From Cardiocondyla obscurior (lineage: Eukaryota; Arthropoda; Insecta; Hymenoptera; Formicidae): 64,000 nucleotides of DNA. The notes below the pieces were generated by a model. That model saw only the letters and a program-made list of their open reading frames with translations. It was not told the DNA's origin and ran no database searches. The stretch's first letter is position 1. Every line of letters begins with the position of its first letter. This document shows, one piece after another, positions 24,421-39,400 of this stretch. Made by a program: the position numbers and the translations under genes. The DNA lies in assembly GCF_019399895.1 (NCBI RefSeq), contig NC_091872.1, positions 530,525 to 594,524 on the forward strand, written 5' to 3'.

Positions 24421-27400
24421 ATGGTCACGTGGGCATCTGCTGACGTCACCGCACGACGTCACGTGGTCAGATTTTCAAAAATTTTTTTTTTGTTTTCGTC
24501 AATATCTTCGCTTCTGGAAGGATAGAACGCTGAAAATGGTCACGTGAGCATCTGCTGACGTCACCGCACGACGACACGTTGTCAAATTTTCAAAAATTTT
24601 TTTTCGTTTTTGTCAATATCTTCGCTTCTGGAGAAAATAGAACGCTGAAAATGGTCGTGGGCATCTGCTGACGTCACCGCACGACGTCACGTGGTCAGAA
24701 TTTTCAAAATTTTTTTTCGTTTTTCGTCAATATCTTCGCTTCTGGAAAGGGTAGAACGCTGAAAATGGTCACGTGGGCATCTGCTGACGTCACCGCACGA
24801 CGTCACGTGGTCAGATTTTCAAAAATTTTTTTGTTTTCGTCAATATCTTTGCCTCTGGAAAGGTAGGACGCTGAAAATGGTCACGTGGGCATCTGCTGAC
24901 GTCACCGCACGACGTCACGTTGTCAGATTTTCAAAATTTTTTTTGTTTTTCGTCAATATTTTCGCCTTTGGAGTAGGACGCTAAAATGGTCACGTGGGCA
25001 TCTGCTGACGTCACCGCACGACGTCACGTAAAGATTTTCAAAAATTTTTTGTTTTTGTCAATATCTTCGCTTCTGGAGAAATAAGACGCTGAAAATGGTC
25101 ACGTGGGCATCTGCTGACGTCACCGCACGACGTCACGTGGTCAGATTTTCAAAAATTTTTTTTGTTTTTCGTCAATATTTGCCCTGAAGTGGGTAGAACG
25201 CTAAAATGGTCACGTGGGCATCTGCTGACGTCACCGCACGACGTCACGTGGTCAGATTTTCAAAAATTTCTTTTTCGTTTTTCGTCAATATCTTTGCCTT
25301 TGGAAAGGGTAGAACGCTAAAAATGGTCACGTGGGCATCTGCTGACGTCACCGCACGACGTCACGTGGTCAGATTTTCAAAAATTTTTTTCGTTTTTCGT
25401 CAATATCTTTGCCCCTGGAGAGAGGTAGGACGCTAAAAATGGTCACGTGGGCATCTGCTGACGTCACCGCACGACGTCACGTTGTCAAATTTTCAAAATT
25501 TTTTTTCGTTTTGTCAATATCTTCGCTTCTGGAGAGGTAGGACGCTAAAAATGGTCGTGGGCATCTGCTGACGTCACCGCACGACGTCACGTGGTCAGAT
25601 TTTCAAAAAATTTTTTTGTTTTTCGTCAATATCTTTGCTTCTGGAAAAAATAGAACGCTGAAAATAGTCACGTGGGCATCTGCTGACGTCACCGCACGAC
25701 GTCACGTGGTCAGATTTTCAAAAATTTTTTTTCGTTTTTGTCAATATCTTTGCTTCTGGAGAGTAGAACGCTGAAAATGGTCACGTGGGCATCTGCTGAC
25801 GTAATCGCACGACGTCAAGTGGTCATATTTTCAAAATTTTTTTTTTTGGTTCTCGTCAATATCTCCGCTTCTGGAAAAAGTAGAACGCTAAAAATGGTCA
25901 CGTGGGCATCTGCTGACGTCACCGCACGACGTCACGTGGTCAAATTTTCAAAAATTTTTTTTCGTTTTTCGTCAATATCTTCGCTTCTGGAAAGGTAGAA
26001 CGCTAAAATTGGTCACGTGGGCATCTGCTGACGTCACCGCACGACGTCACGTGGTCAAATTTTCAAAAATTTTTTTTTGTTTTTCGTCAATATCTCCGCC
26101 CCTGGAAGGGGTAGGACGCTAAAAATGGTCACGTGGGCATCTGCTGACGTCACCGCACGACGTCACGTGGTCAGATTTTAAAAAATTTTTTTTTTGTTTT
26201 TCGTCAATATCTTTGCCCTGGAGGAAGGTAGGACGCTAAAAATGGTCACGTGGGCATCTGCTGACGTCACCGCACGACGTCACGTGGTCAAATTAAAAAA
26301 AATTTTTTTTTTGTTTTTCGTCAATATCTTTGCCCCTGGAAAGGGTAGGACGCTAAAAATGGTCACGTGGGCATCTGCTGACGTCACCGCACGACGTCAC
26401 GTTGTCAGATTTTCAAAAATTTTTTTTTCGTTTTTCGTCAATATCTTTGCCCCTGGAGAAGGTAGAACGCTAAAAATGGTCACGTGGGCATCTGCTGACG
26501 TCACCGCACGACGTCACGTGGTCAGATTTTCAAAAATTTTTTTTTTGTTTTTTGTCAATATCTTTGCCCTTGGAAAGGGTAGGACGCTAAAATTAATCAC
26601 GTGGGCATCTGCTGACGTTACCGCACGACGTCACGTGGTCAAATTTTAAAAAATTTTTCTTTTGTTTTTCGTCAATATCTCCGTTCGTGGAGTGGGTAGG
26701 ACGCTAAAAATGGTCACGTGGGCATCTGCTGACGTCACCGTCACGTGATCTTTTCAAAATTTTTTTTCGTTTTTTGTCAATATCTTCGCTTCTGGAAAGG
26801 TAGAACGCTAAAAATGGTCACGTGGGCATCTGCTGACGTCACCGCACGATGTCACGTGGTCAAATTTTCAAAAATTTTTTTGTTTTTCGTCAATATCTTT
26901 GCCCTGGAGAAAATAGAACGCTAAAAATGGTCACGTGGGCATCTGCTGACGTCACCGCACGACGTCACGTGGTCAGATTTTCAAAAATTTAATTTTCGTT
27001 TTTTGTCAATATCTTCGCTTTTGGAGAGGGTAGGACGCCAAAAATGGTCACGTGGGCATCTGCTGACGCCACCGCACGACGTCACGTGGTCATATTTTCA
27101 TAAATTTTTGTTTCGTTTTTCGTCAATATCTTCGCCCCTGGAGAATAGAACGCTAAAAATGATCACGTGGGCATCTGCTGACGTCACCGCACGACGACAC
27201 GTGGTCAAATTTTCATTTTTTGTTTTGTCAATATCTTCGCTTCTGGAAGAAAATAAAACGCTGAAAATGGTCACGTGGGCATGAACGTCACCGCACGACG
27301 TCACGTAGTTTTTCAAAAATTTTTTTTGTTTTCGTCAATATCTTCGCTTCTGGAAAGGTAGAACGCTGAAAATGGTCACGTGGGCATCTGCTGACGTCAC

Positions 27401-30400
27401 CGCACGAATCACGTTGTCAGATTTTCAAAAATTTTTTTTTTGTTTTTTGTCAATATCTTCGCCCCTGGAGAAGGTAGAACGCTAAAAATGGTCACGTGGG
27501 CATTTGCTGACGTCACCGCACGACGTCACGTGGTCAGATTTTCAAAATTTTTTTTTGTTTTTGTCAATATCTTCGCTTCTGGAAAGGGTAGACGCTGAAA
27601 ATAGTCACGTGGGCATCTGCTGACGTCACCGCACGTCACGTGGTCAGATTTTCAAATTTTTTTTGTTTTTGTCAATATCTTTGCTTCTGGAAAAAATAGG
27701 ACGCTAAAAATAGTCACGTGGGCATGTTCTGACGTCACCGCACGACGTCACGTGGTCAAATTTTCAAAAATTTTTTTTTCGTTTTTTTTCAATATCTTCG
27801 CCCCTGGAGGAAGTAGGACGCTAAAAATAGTCACGTGGGCATCTGCTGACGTCACCGCACGACGTCACGTGGTCATATTTTCAAAATTTTTTTTTTTGGT
27901 TCTCGTCAATATCTCCGCTTCTGGAAAAAGTGGACGCTTGGTCACGTGGGCATCTGCTGACGTCACCGCACGACGATCACGTGGTCAAATTTTCAAAAAT
28001 TTTTTTTTGTTTTTCGTCAATATCTCCGCCCCTGGAAAGGGTAGGACGCTAAAAATAGTCACGTGGGCATCTGCTGACGTCACCGCACGACGTCACGTTG
28101 TCATTTAAAAAATTTTTTTCGTTTTTCGTTCAATATCTGCCCCTGGAGAAGGTAGGACGCTAAAATGGTCACGTGGGCATCTGCTGACGTCACCGCACGA
28201 CGTCGTGGTCAGATTTTCAAAAATTTTTTGTTTTTGTCAATATCTTTGCCCTGGAAAGGTAGGACGCTAAAATGGGTCACGTGGGCATCTGCTGACGTCA
28301 CCGCACGACGTCACGTGGTCAGAATTTAAAAATTTTTTTTTGTTTTTCGTCAATATCTCTGTTCTGGAGAAGGTAGGACGCTGAAAATGGTCACGTGGGC
28401 ATCTGCTGACGTCACCGCACGACGTCACGTGGTCAGATTTTCAAAAATTTTTTTGTTTTTGTCAATATCTTCGCTCCTGGAAAGGTAGGACGCTAAAAAT
28501 GGTCACGTGGGCATCTGCTGACGTCACCGCACAACGTCACGTGGTCAGATTTTCAAAAATTTTTTTTTCGTTTTTCGTCAATATCTCCGCTCTGGAGGGA
28601 ATAGGACGCTAAAAATGGTCACGTGGGCATCTGCTGACGTCACCACGACGTCACGTGGTCAGATTTTCAAAAATTTTTTTCGTTTTTGTCAATATCTTCG
28701 CTTTGGAGGGTAGGACGCTAAAAATGGTCACGTGGGCATCTGCTGACGTCACCGCACGACGTCACGTGGTCAGATTTTCAAAATTTTTTTTTCGTTTTTC
28801 GTCAATATCTTCGCCCCTGGAGAGGATAGAACGCTAAAAATAGTCACGTGGGCATCTGCTGACGTCACCGCACGACGTCACGTGGTCAGATTTTCAAAAA
28901 TTTTTTTGTTTTTGTCAATATCTTCGCTTCTGAAAATAGAACGCTAAAAATCACGTGGGCATCTGCTGACGTCACCGCACGACGTCACGTGGTCAGATTT
29001 TCAAAAATTTCTTTTTGTTTTTCGTCAATATCTTCGCTTCTGGAAAGGTAGAACGCAAAATGGTCACGTGGGCATCTGCTGACGTCACCGCACGACGTCA
29101 CGTGGTCAGATTTTCAAAAATTTTTTTTGTTTTTTGTCAATATCTTCGCCCCTGGAGGAAGTAGGACGCTAAAAATGGTCACGTGGGCATCTGCTGACGT
29201 CACCGCACAACGTCACGTGGTCAGATTTTCAAAAATTTTTTTTTCGTTTTTCGTCAATATCTTCGCTTCTGGAGGGGGTAGGACGCTAAAAATGGTCACG
29301 TGGGCATCTGCTGACGTCACCGCACGACGTCACGTGGTCAGATTTTCAAAAATTTTTTTTTTGTTTTTTGTCAATATCTTCGCTTCTGGAGAAAATAAAA
29401 CGCAAAAAATGGTCACGTGGGCATTTGCTGACGTCACCGCACGACGTCACGTGGTCAGATTTTCAAAAATTTCTATTTCGTTTTTCGTCAATATCTTCGC
29501 CCCTGGAAACGGTAAAACGCATAAAATGGTCACGTGGGCATCTGCTGACGTCACCGCACGACGTCACGTTGTCAGATTTTCAAAAATTTTTTGTTTTTGT
29601 CAATATCTTTGCCTGGAGGGTAGGACGCTAAAAATGGTCACGTGGGCATCTGCTGACGTCACCGCACGACGTCACGTGGTCAGATTTTTAAAAATTTCTT
29701 TTGTTTTTTGTCAATATCTCCGCCTTTGGAGAGGGTAGGACGCTAAAAATGGTCACGTGGGCATCTGCTGACGTCACCGCACGACGTCACGTGGTCAGAT
29801 TTTTAAAAATTGTTTTTTCGTTTTTCGTCAATATCTTCGCCCTGGAAGAATAGAACGCTAAAAATGGTCACGTGGGCATCTGCTGACGTCACCGCACGAC
29901 GTCACGTGGTCAGATTTTCAAAAATTTTTTTTTGTTTTTTGTCAATATCTTTGCTTCTGGAGAAGGTAGGACGCAAAAATGGTCACGTGGGCATCTGCTG
30001 ACGTCACCGCACGACGTCACGTGGTCAGATTTTCAAAAATTTTTTTTGTTTTTCGTCAATATTTTCGCTGGAAAGGTAAAACGCAAAAATGGTCACGTGG
30101 GCATCTGCTGACGTCACCGCACGACGTCACGTGGTCAGATTTTCAAAATTTTTTTTGTTTTTGTCAATATCTTCGCCCTTGGAAGTAGGACGCTAAAAAT
30201 GGTCACGTGGGCATCTGCTGACGTCACCGCACGACGTCACGTGGTCAGATTTTCAAAATTTTTTTTTTGTTTTTTGTCAATATCTCCGCTTCTGGAAGGG
30301 TAGACGCTAAAAATGGTCACGTGGGCATCTGCTGACGTCACCGCACGACGTCACGTGGTCAGATTTTCAAAAATTTTTTTTTTGTTTTTCGTCAATATCT

Positions 30401-33400
30401 CCGCTCCTGGAGAGGTAGGACGCTAAAAATGGTCACGTGGGCATCTGCTGACGTCACCGCACGACGTCACGTGGTCAGATTTTCAAAATTTTTTTTGTTT
30501 TTGTCAATATCTTCGCTTCTGGAAGGTAGGACGCTAAAATGGTCACGTGGGCATCTGCTGACGTCACCGCACGACGTCACGTGGTCAAATTTTCAAAATT
30601 TTTTTCGTTTTCGTCAATATCTTCGCCCTTGGAGAGGGTAGGACGCTAAAAAAATGGTCACGTGGGCATCTGCTGACGTCACCGCACGACGTCACGTGGT
30701 CAGATTTTCAAAATTTTTTTTGTTTTGTCAATATCTCCGCCCTTGGAGAAATAGGACGCTAAAAATGGTCACGTGGGCATCTGCTGACGTCACCGCACGA
30801 CGTCACGTGGTCAGATTTTCAAAAATTTTTTGTTTTCGTCAATATCTTCGCCCCTGGAGGGTAGGACGCTAAAAATGGTCACGTGGGCATCTGCTGACGT
30901 CACCGCACGACGTCACGTGGTCAGATTTTCAAAAATTTTTTTTTGTTTTTGTCAATATCTCCGCCCTGGAGGGGTAGGACGCTAAAAATGGTCACGTGGG
31001 CATCTGCTGACGTCACGTCACGTGGTCAAATTTTCAAAAATTTTTTTGTTTTTTGTCAATATCTCTGCCTTTGGAGAAGGTAGACGCTAAAAATTCACGT
31101 GGGCATCTGCTGACGTCACCGCACGACGTCACGTGGTCAGATTTTCAAAAAATTTTTTTTCGTTTTTTGTCAATATCTTCGCTCCTGGAAAGAGTAGGAC
31201 GCTAAAATGGTCACGTGGGCATCTGCTGACGTCACCGCACGACGTCACGTTGTCAGATTTTCAAAAATTTTTTTGTTTTTGTCAATATTTCCGCCCCTGG
31301 AGGTTAGGACGCTAAAAATGGTCACGTGGGCATCTGCTGACGTCACCGCACGACGTCACGTGGTCAGATTTTCAAAAATTTTTTTCGTTTTCGTCAATAT
31401 CTTCGCCCCTGGAGAAATAGAACGCTAAAATAATCGTGGGCATCTGCTGACGTCACCGCACGACGTCACGTGGTCAAATTTTCAAAAATTTTTTTTTTGT
31501 TTTTTGTTAATATCTTCGGTTCTGGAGAGGGTAGAACGCTGAAAATGGTCACGTGGACATCTGCTGACGTCACCGCACGACGTCACGTGGTCAGATTTTC
31601 AAAAATTTTTTTGTTTTTGTCAATATCTTCGCTTCTGGAGAAGGTAGACGCTAAAAATGGTCACGTGGGCATCTGCTGACGTCACCGCACGACGTCACGT
31701 GGTCAGATTTTCAAAAATTTTTTTTGTTTTTCGTCAATATTTTCGCCCTTGGAGAGGGTAGGACGCTGAAAATGGTCACGTGGGCATCTGCTGACGTCAC
31801 CGCACGACGTCACGTGGTCAGATTTTCAAAATTTTTTTTTCGTTTTTGTCAATATCTTTGCTTCTGGAAGATAAGACGCTAAAAATGGTCACGTGGGCAT
31901 CTGCTGACGTCACCGCACGAATCACGTGGTCAGATTTTCAAAATTTTTTTTGTTTTTCGTCAATATCTCCGCTCCTGGAAGGTAGGACGCTGAAAATGGT
32001 CACGTGGGCATCTGCTGACGTCACCGCACGACGTCACGTGGTCAGAATTTTCAAAATTTTTTTGTTTTTGTCAATATCTCCGCTTCTGGAGGGGTAGGAC
32101 GCTGAAAATGGTCACGTGGGCATCTGCTGACGTCACCGCACGACGTCACGTGGTCAAATTTTCAAAAATTTTTTTTGTTTTTCGTCAATATCTTTGCCCC
32201 TGGAAGAGTAGACGCTAAAAATGGTCACGTGGGCATCTGCTGACGTCACCGCACGTCACGTTGTCAGATTTTCAAAAATTTTTTTCGTTTTTGTCAATAT
32301 CTTTGCTTCTGGAAGGGTAGGACGCTAAAATAATCACGTGGGCATCTGCTGACGTCACCGCACGACGTCACGTGGTCAAATTTTCAAAAATTCTTTTTTT
32401 TTTCGTCAATATCTCTGCTTCTGGAAGGGTAGAACGCTAAAAATGTTCACGTGGGCATCTGCTGACGTCACCGCACGACGATACGTGGTCCTTTAAAAAT
32501 TTTTTTTGTTTTTCGTCAATATCTCCTTCTGGAAAAAGTAGAACGCTGAAAATAATCACGTGGGCATCTGCTGACGTCACCGCACGACGTCACGTGGTCA
32601 ATTTTCAAAAATTTTTTTTGTTTTTGTCAATATCTTCGCCCTGGAGTAGGACGCTGAAAATGGTCACGTGGGCATCTGCTGACGTCACCGCACGACGTCA
32701 CGTGGTCAGATTTTCAAAATTTTTTTTTTTTTTTCGTCAATATCTCCGCTGGAAAGAGTAGGACGCTAAAAATGGTCACGTGGGCATCTGCTGACGTCAC
32801 CGCACGACGTCACGTGGTCAGATTTTCAAAATTTTTTTTTTCGTTTTTCGTCAATATCTTCGCCCCTGGAGGATAAAGACGCTAAAATTGGTCACGTGGG
32901 CATCTGCTGACGTCACCGCACGACGTCACGTGGTCAAATTTTCAAAAACTTTTTTTTTTGTTTTTCGTCAATATCTTCGCCCTGGAAGGTAGGACGCTAA
33001 AATGGTCACGTGGGCATCTGCTGACGTCACCGCACGTCACGTGGTCAAATTTTAAAAAATTTTTTTTGTTTTTCGTCAATATCTCCGCCCTGGAGAGGGT
33101 AGGACGCTAAAAATGGTCACGTGGGCATCTGCTGACGTCACCGCACGACGTCACGTGGTCAAATTTTCAAAATTTTTTTTTTTGTTTTTCGTCAATATCT
33201 CCGCTTCTGGATGGGTAGGACGCTAAAAAATGGTCACGTGGGCATCTGCTGACGTCACCGCACGACGTCACGTGGTCAGATTTTCAAAAATTTTTTTTGT
33301 TTTTCGTCAATATCTCCGCCCCTGGAAAGGGTAGAACGCTAAAAATGGTCACGTGGGCATCTGCTGACGTCACCGCACGACGTCACGTGGTCAGATTTTC

Positions 33401-36400
33401 AAAAATTTTTTTTCGTTTTTCGTCAATATCTTTGCTCCTGGAGAAGGTAGGACGCTAAAAATGGTCACGTGGGCATCTGCTGACGTCACCGCACGACGTC
33501 ACGTGGTCAGATTTTCAAAAATTTTTTTTGCGTTTTTCGTCAATATCTCCGCTTCTGGAAGGGGTAGAACGCTAAAAATGGTCACGTGGGCATCTGCTGA
33601 CGTCACCGCACGACGTCACGTGGTCAGATTTTCAAAATTTTTTTTTCGTTTTTCGTCAATATCTTCGCCCCTGGAAGAAGTAGAACGCTAAAAATGGTCA
33701 CGTGGGCATCTGCTGACGTCACCGCACGACGTCACGTGGTCAGATTTTCAAAAATTTTTTTTTCGTTTTTGTCAATATTTCGTTCCTGGAGAGGGTAGGA
33801 CGCTAAAAATGGTCACGTGGGCATCTGCTGACGTCACCGCACGACGTCACGTGGTCAGATTTTCAAAAATTTTTTTTTGTTTTTCGTCAATATCTCTGCT
33901 TCCTGGAGGGTAGGACGCTAAAAATGGTCACGTGGGCATCTGCTGACGTCACCGCACGACGTCACGTGGTCAGATTTTCAAAAATTTTTTTTGTTTTTCG
34001 TCAATATCTTCGCTTCTGGAAAGGTAGGACGCTGAAAATGGTCACGTGGGCATCTGCTGACGTCACCGCACGACGTCACGTGGTCAAATTTTCAAAAATT
34101 TTTTTTTCGTTTTTCGTCAATATCTTTGTTTCTGGAGAAGGTAGGACGCTAAAAATAGTCACGTGGGCATCTGCTGACGTCACCGCACGACGTCACGTGG
34201 TCAAATTTTCAAATATTTCTTTTTCGTTTTTTGTCAATATCTTCGCCCCTGGAGGAAGTAGGACGCCAAAAATAGTCACGTGGGCATCTGCTGACGTAAT
34301 CGCACGACGTCAAGTGGTCATATTTTCAAAATTTTTTTTTTTGGTTCTCGTCAATATCTCCGCTTCTGGAAAAAGTAGGACGCTAAAAATGGTCACGTGG
34401 GCATCTGCTGACGTCACCGCACGACGTCACGTGGTCAAATTTTCAAAAATTTTTTTTTTGTTTCTCGTTAATATCTTCGCCCCTGGAGAGGGTAAGACGC
34501 TAAAATTGGTCACGTGGGCATCTGCTGACGTCACCGCTCATCGTCACGTGGTCAAATTTTCAAAAACTTTTTTTTTGTTTTTCGTTAATATCTTCGCTTC
34601 TGGAAGAAGTAGGACGCTAAAAATGGTCACGTGGGCATCTGCTGACGTCACCGCACGACGTCACGTGGTCAGATTTTCAAAATTTTTTTTTTCGTTTTTC
34701 GTCAATATCTTCGCCCTGGAGGGTAGGACGCTAAAAATGGTCACGTGGGCATCTGCTGACGTCACCGCACGACGTCGCGTGGTCAGATTTTCAAAAATTT
34801 TTTTTGTTTTTCGTCAATATCTCGCCCCTGGAAGGGTAGGACGCTGAAAATGGTCACGTGGGCATCTGCTGACGTCACACGACGTCACGTGGTCAAATTT
34901 TCAAAAATTTTTTTTTGTTTTTCGTCAATATCTTTGTTCTGGAAGGGTAGGACGCTAAAAATGGTCACGTGGGCATCTGCTGACGTCACCGCACGACGTC
35001 ACGTGGTCAGATTTTCAAAAATTTTTTTTTGTTTTTCGTCAATATCTTCGCCCCTGGAAAGGGTAGGACGCTAAAAATGGTCACGTGGGCATCTGCTGAC
35101 GTCACCGCACGACGTCACGTGGTCAGATTTTCAAAAATTTTTTTTTTTTCGTCAATATCTCCGCCCCTGGAAGGTAGGACGCTAAAAATGGTCACGTGGG
35201 CATCTGCTGACGTCACCGCACGACGTCACGTGGTCAGATTTTCAAAAATTTTTTTTCGTTTTTTGTCAATATCTTCGCCCCTGGAGAGGTAGGACGCTGA
35301 AAATGGTCACGTGGGCATCTGCTGACGTAATCGCACGACGTCAAGTGGTCATATTTTTAAAATTTTTTTTTTTGGTTCTCGTCAATATCTCCGCTTCTGG
35401 AAAAAGTAGGACGCTAAAAATGGTCACGTGGGCATCTGCTGACGTCACCGCACGACGTCACGTGGTCAAATTTTCAAAAATTTTTTTTTTGTTTCTCGTC
35501 AATATCTTCGCTTCTGGAGAAATAGACGCTAAAATGGTCACGTGGGCATCTGCTGACGTCACCGCACACGTCACGTGGTCAGATTTTCAAAAATTTTTTT
35601 GTTTTTCGTCAATATCTCTGCCTCTGGAAGGGTAGAACGCTGAAAATGTCACGTGGGCATCTGCTGACGTCACCGCACGACGTCGTGGTCAGATTTTCAA
35701 AAATTTTTTTTTGTTTTTCGTCAATATCTTCGCCCTGGTGGGTAGGACGCTGAAAATGGTCACGTGGGCATCTGCTGACGTCACCGCACGACGTCACGTG
35801 GTCAGATTTTCAAAAATTTTTTTTTGTTTTCGTCAATATCTTCGCCCCTGGTGGGTAAAACGCTAAAATGGTCACGTGGGCATCTGCTGACGTCACCGCA
35901 CGACGTCACGTGGTCAGATTTTCAAAAATTTTTTTTGTTTTTGTCAATATCTCCGCCCTGGAAAGGGTAGACGCTAAAAATGGTCACGTGGGCATCTGCT
36001 GACGTCACCGCACGACGTCACGTGGTCAGATTTTCAAAAATTTTTTTCGTTTTCGTCAATATCTTTGCTTCTGGAGAAAGTAGGACGCTAAAAATGGTCA
36101 CGTGGGCATCTGCTGACGTCACCGCACGACGTCACGTGGTCAGATTTTCAAAAATTTTTTTTGCGTTTTTCGTCAATATCTCCGCCCCTGGAGAAGTAGG
36201 ACGCTAAAAATGGTCACGTGGGCATCTGCTGACGTCACCGCACGACGTCACGTGGTCAAATTTTCAAAATTTTTTTTTTGTTTTTCGTCAATATCTTCGC
36301 CCTGGAGGGTAGGACGCTAAAAATGGTCACGTGGGCATCTGCTGACGTCACCGCACGACGTCACGTGGTCAATTTTCAAAATTTTTTTTTGTTTTCGTCA

Positions 36401-39400
36401 ATATCTTTGCTTCTGGAAAGGTAGGACGCTAAAAATGGTCACGTGGGCATCTGCTGACGTCACCGCGACGTCACGTTGTCAGATTTCAAAAATTTTTTCG
36501 TTTTTCGTCAATATCTTTGCTCTTGGAAGGTAGGACGCTAAAAATGGTCACGTGGGCATCTGCTGACGTCACCGCACGACGTCACGTGGTCAGATTTTCA
36601 AAAATTTTTTTTTGTTTTTGTCAATATCTTTGCCCTTGGAAAGGTAGGACGCTAAAATTGTCACGTGGGCATCTGCTGACGTCACCGCACGTCACGTGGT
36701 CAGATTTTCAAAAATTTTTTTCGTTTTTGTCAATATTTCGTTCCTGGAGAAGGTAGGACGCTAAAATGGTCACGTGGGCATCTGCTGACGTCACCGCACG
36801 ACGTCACGTGGTTGAATTTTCAAAAATTTTTTTCGTTTTTGTCAATATTTCGTTCCTGGAGAAGGTAGGACGCTAAAAATGGTCACGTGGGCATCTGCTG
36901 ACGTCACCGCGACGATGGTCAGATTTTCAAAAATTTTTTTCGTTTTTTGTCAATATTTCGTTCCTGGAGGTAGGACGCTAAAAATGGTCACGTGGGCATC
37001 TGCTGACGTCACCGCACGACGTCACGTGGTCAGATTTTCAAAAATTTTTTTGTTTTCGTCAATATCTTTGCTTCTGGAAGGGTAGGACGCTAAAAATGGT
37101 CACGTGGGCATCTGCTGACGTCACCGCACGACGTCACGTGGTCAGATTTTCAAAATTTTTTTTTTCGTTTTTCGTCAATATCTTCGCCCCTGGAGGTAGG
37201 ACGCAAAAATGGTCACGTGGGCATCTGCTGACGTCACCGCACGACGTCACGTGGTCAAATTTTCAAAATTTTTTGTTTTTCGTCAATATCTCCGCCTCTG
37301 GAGAAGGTAGGACGCTAAAAATGGTCACGTGGGCATCTGCTGACGTCACCGCACGACGTCACGTGGTCAGATTTTCAAAAATTTTTTTCGTTTTCGTCAA
37401 TATCTTTGCTTCTGGAGGAAATAGACGCTAAAAATGGTCACGTGGGCATCTGCTGACGTCACCGCACGACGTCATGTGGTCAGATTTTCAAAAATTTCTG
37501 TTTCGTTTTTCGTCAATATCTCCGCTTCTGGAGGAAGAAAGACGCTAAAAATGGTCACGTGGGCATCTGCTGACGTCACCGCACGACGTCACGTGGTCAG
37601 ATTTTCAAAAATTTTTTTTTGTTTTCGTCAATATCTTTGCTTCTGGAAAGGTAGAACGCTGAAAATGGTCACGTGGGCATCTGCTGACGTCACCGCACGA
37701 CGTCACGTGGTCAAATTTTCAAAATTTTTTTTTTTTTTTTTCGTCAATATCTTTCGCTTCTGGAAAAATAGGACGCTAAAAATGGTCACGTGGGCATCTG
37801 CTGACGTCACCGCACGACGTCACGTGGTCAGATTTTCAAAAATTTTTTTTGTTTTCGTCAATATCTTTGCTTCTGGAGAGGGTAGGACGCTAAAAATGGT
37901 CACGTGGGCATCTGCTGACGTCACCGCACGACGTCACGTGGTCAGATTTTCAAAAATTTTTTTTTGTTTTTCGTCAATATCTCCGCTTCTGGAGGGTAGG
38001 ACGCAAAAATGGTCACGTGGGCATCTGCTGACGTCACCGACGTCACGTGGTCAGATTTTCAAAAATTTTTTTGTTTTTGTCAATATCTTCGCCTTTGGAG
38101 GGAATAGGACGCTAAAAATGGTCACGTGGGCATCTGCTGACGTCACCGCACGACGTCATGGTCAGATTTTCAAAATTTTTTTTCGTTTTTCGTCAATATC
38201 TCTGCTTCTGGAGAAGTAGGACGCTAAAAATGGTCACGTGGGCATCTGCTGACGTCACCGCACGACGTCACGTGGTCAGATTTTCAAAAATTTCTGTTTC
38301 GTTTTTTGTCAATATCTCCGCCTTTGGAGGGGGTAGGACGCTAAAAATGGTCACGTGGGCATGTACTGACGTCACCGCACGACGTCACGTAATAAGATTT
38401 TCAAAAATTTCTTTTTTGTTTTTCGTCAATATCTTTGCCCCTGGAAAAAGTAGGACGCTAAAAATAGTCACGTGGGCATCTGCTGACGTCACCGCACGAC
38501 GTCACGTCGTCAGATTTTCAAAAATTTTTTTTTTGTTTTTCGTCAATATCTCCGCCCCCGGAAAGGGTAGGACGCTAAAAATAATCACGTGGGCATCTGC
38601 TGACGTCACCGCACGACGTCACGTGGTCAAATTTTCAAAAATTTTTTTTCGTTTTTCGTCAATATCTTTGCCCCTGGAGAAGTAGGACGCTAAAAATGGT
38701 CACGTGGGCATCTGCTGACGTCACCGCACGACGTCACGTGGTCAGATTTTCAAAATTTTTTTTTTGTTTTTCGTCAATATCTCCGCCCCTGGAAGGGGTA
38801 GGACGCTAAAAATGGTCACGTGGGCATCTGCTGACGTCACCGCACGACGTCACGTGGTCAGATTTTCAAAAATTTTTTTTGCGTTTTTCGTCAATATCTT
38901 CGTTCTGGAGAGGGTAGAACGCTAAAATGTCACGTGGGCATCTGCTGACGTCACCGCACGACGTCACGTGGTCAGATTTTCAAAAATTTTTTTTGTTTTT
39001 CGTCAATATCTTCGCTTCTGGAGGTAGACGCTAAAAATGGTCACGTGGGCATCTGCTGACGTCACCGCACGATCACGTGGTCAGATTTTCAAAATTTTTT
39101 TTGTTTTTCGTCAATATCTTCGCTTCTGGAAAGGTAGGACGCTAAAAATGGTCACGTGGGCATCTGCTGACGTCACCGCACGACGTCACGTGGTCAAATT
39201 TTCAAAAATTTTTTTGTTTTTGTCAATATCTCCGTTCCTGGAGAGGGTAGAACGCTAAAAATTGTCACGTGGGCATCTGCTGACGTCACCGCACGACGTC
39301 ACGTGGTCAGATTTTCAAAAATTTTTTTCGTTTTTGTCAATATCTTCGCCCCTGGAGTAGGACGCTAAAAATGGTCACGTGGGCATCTGCTGACGTCACC

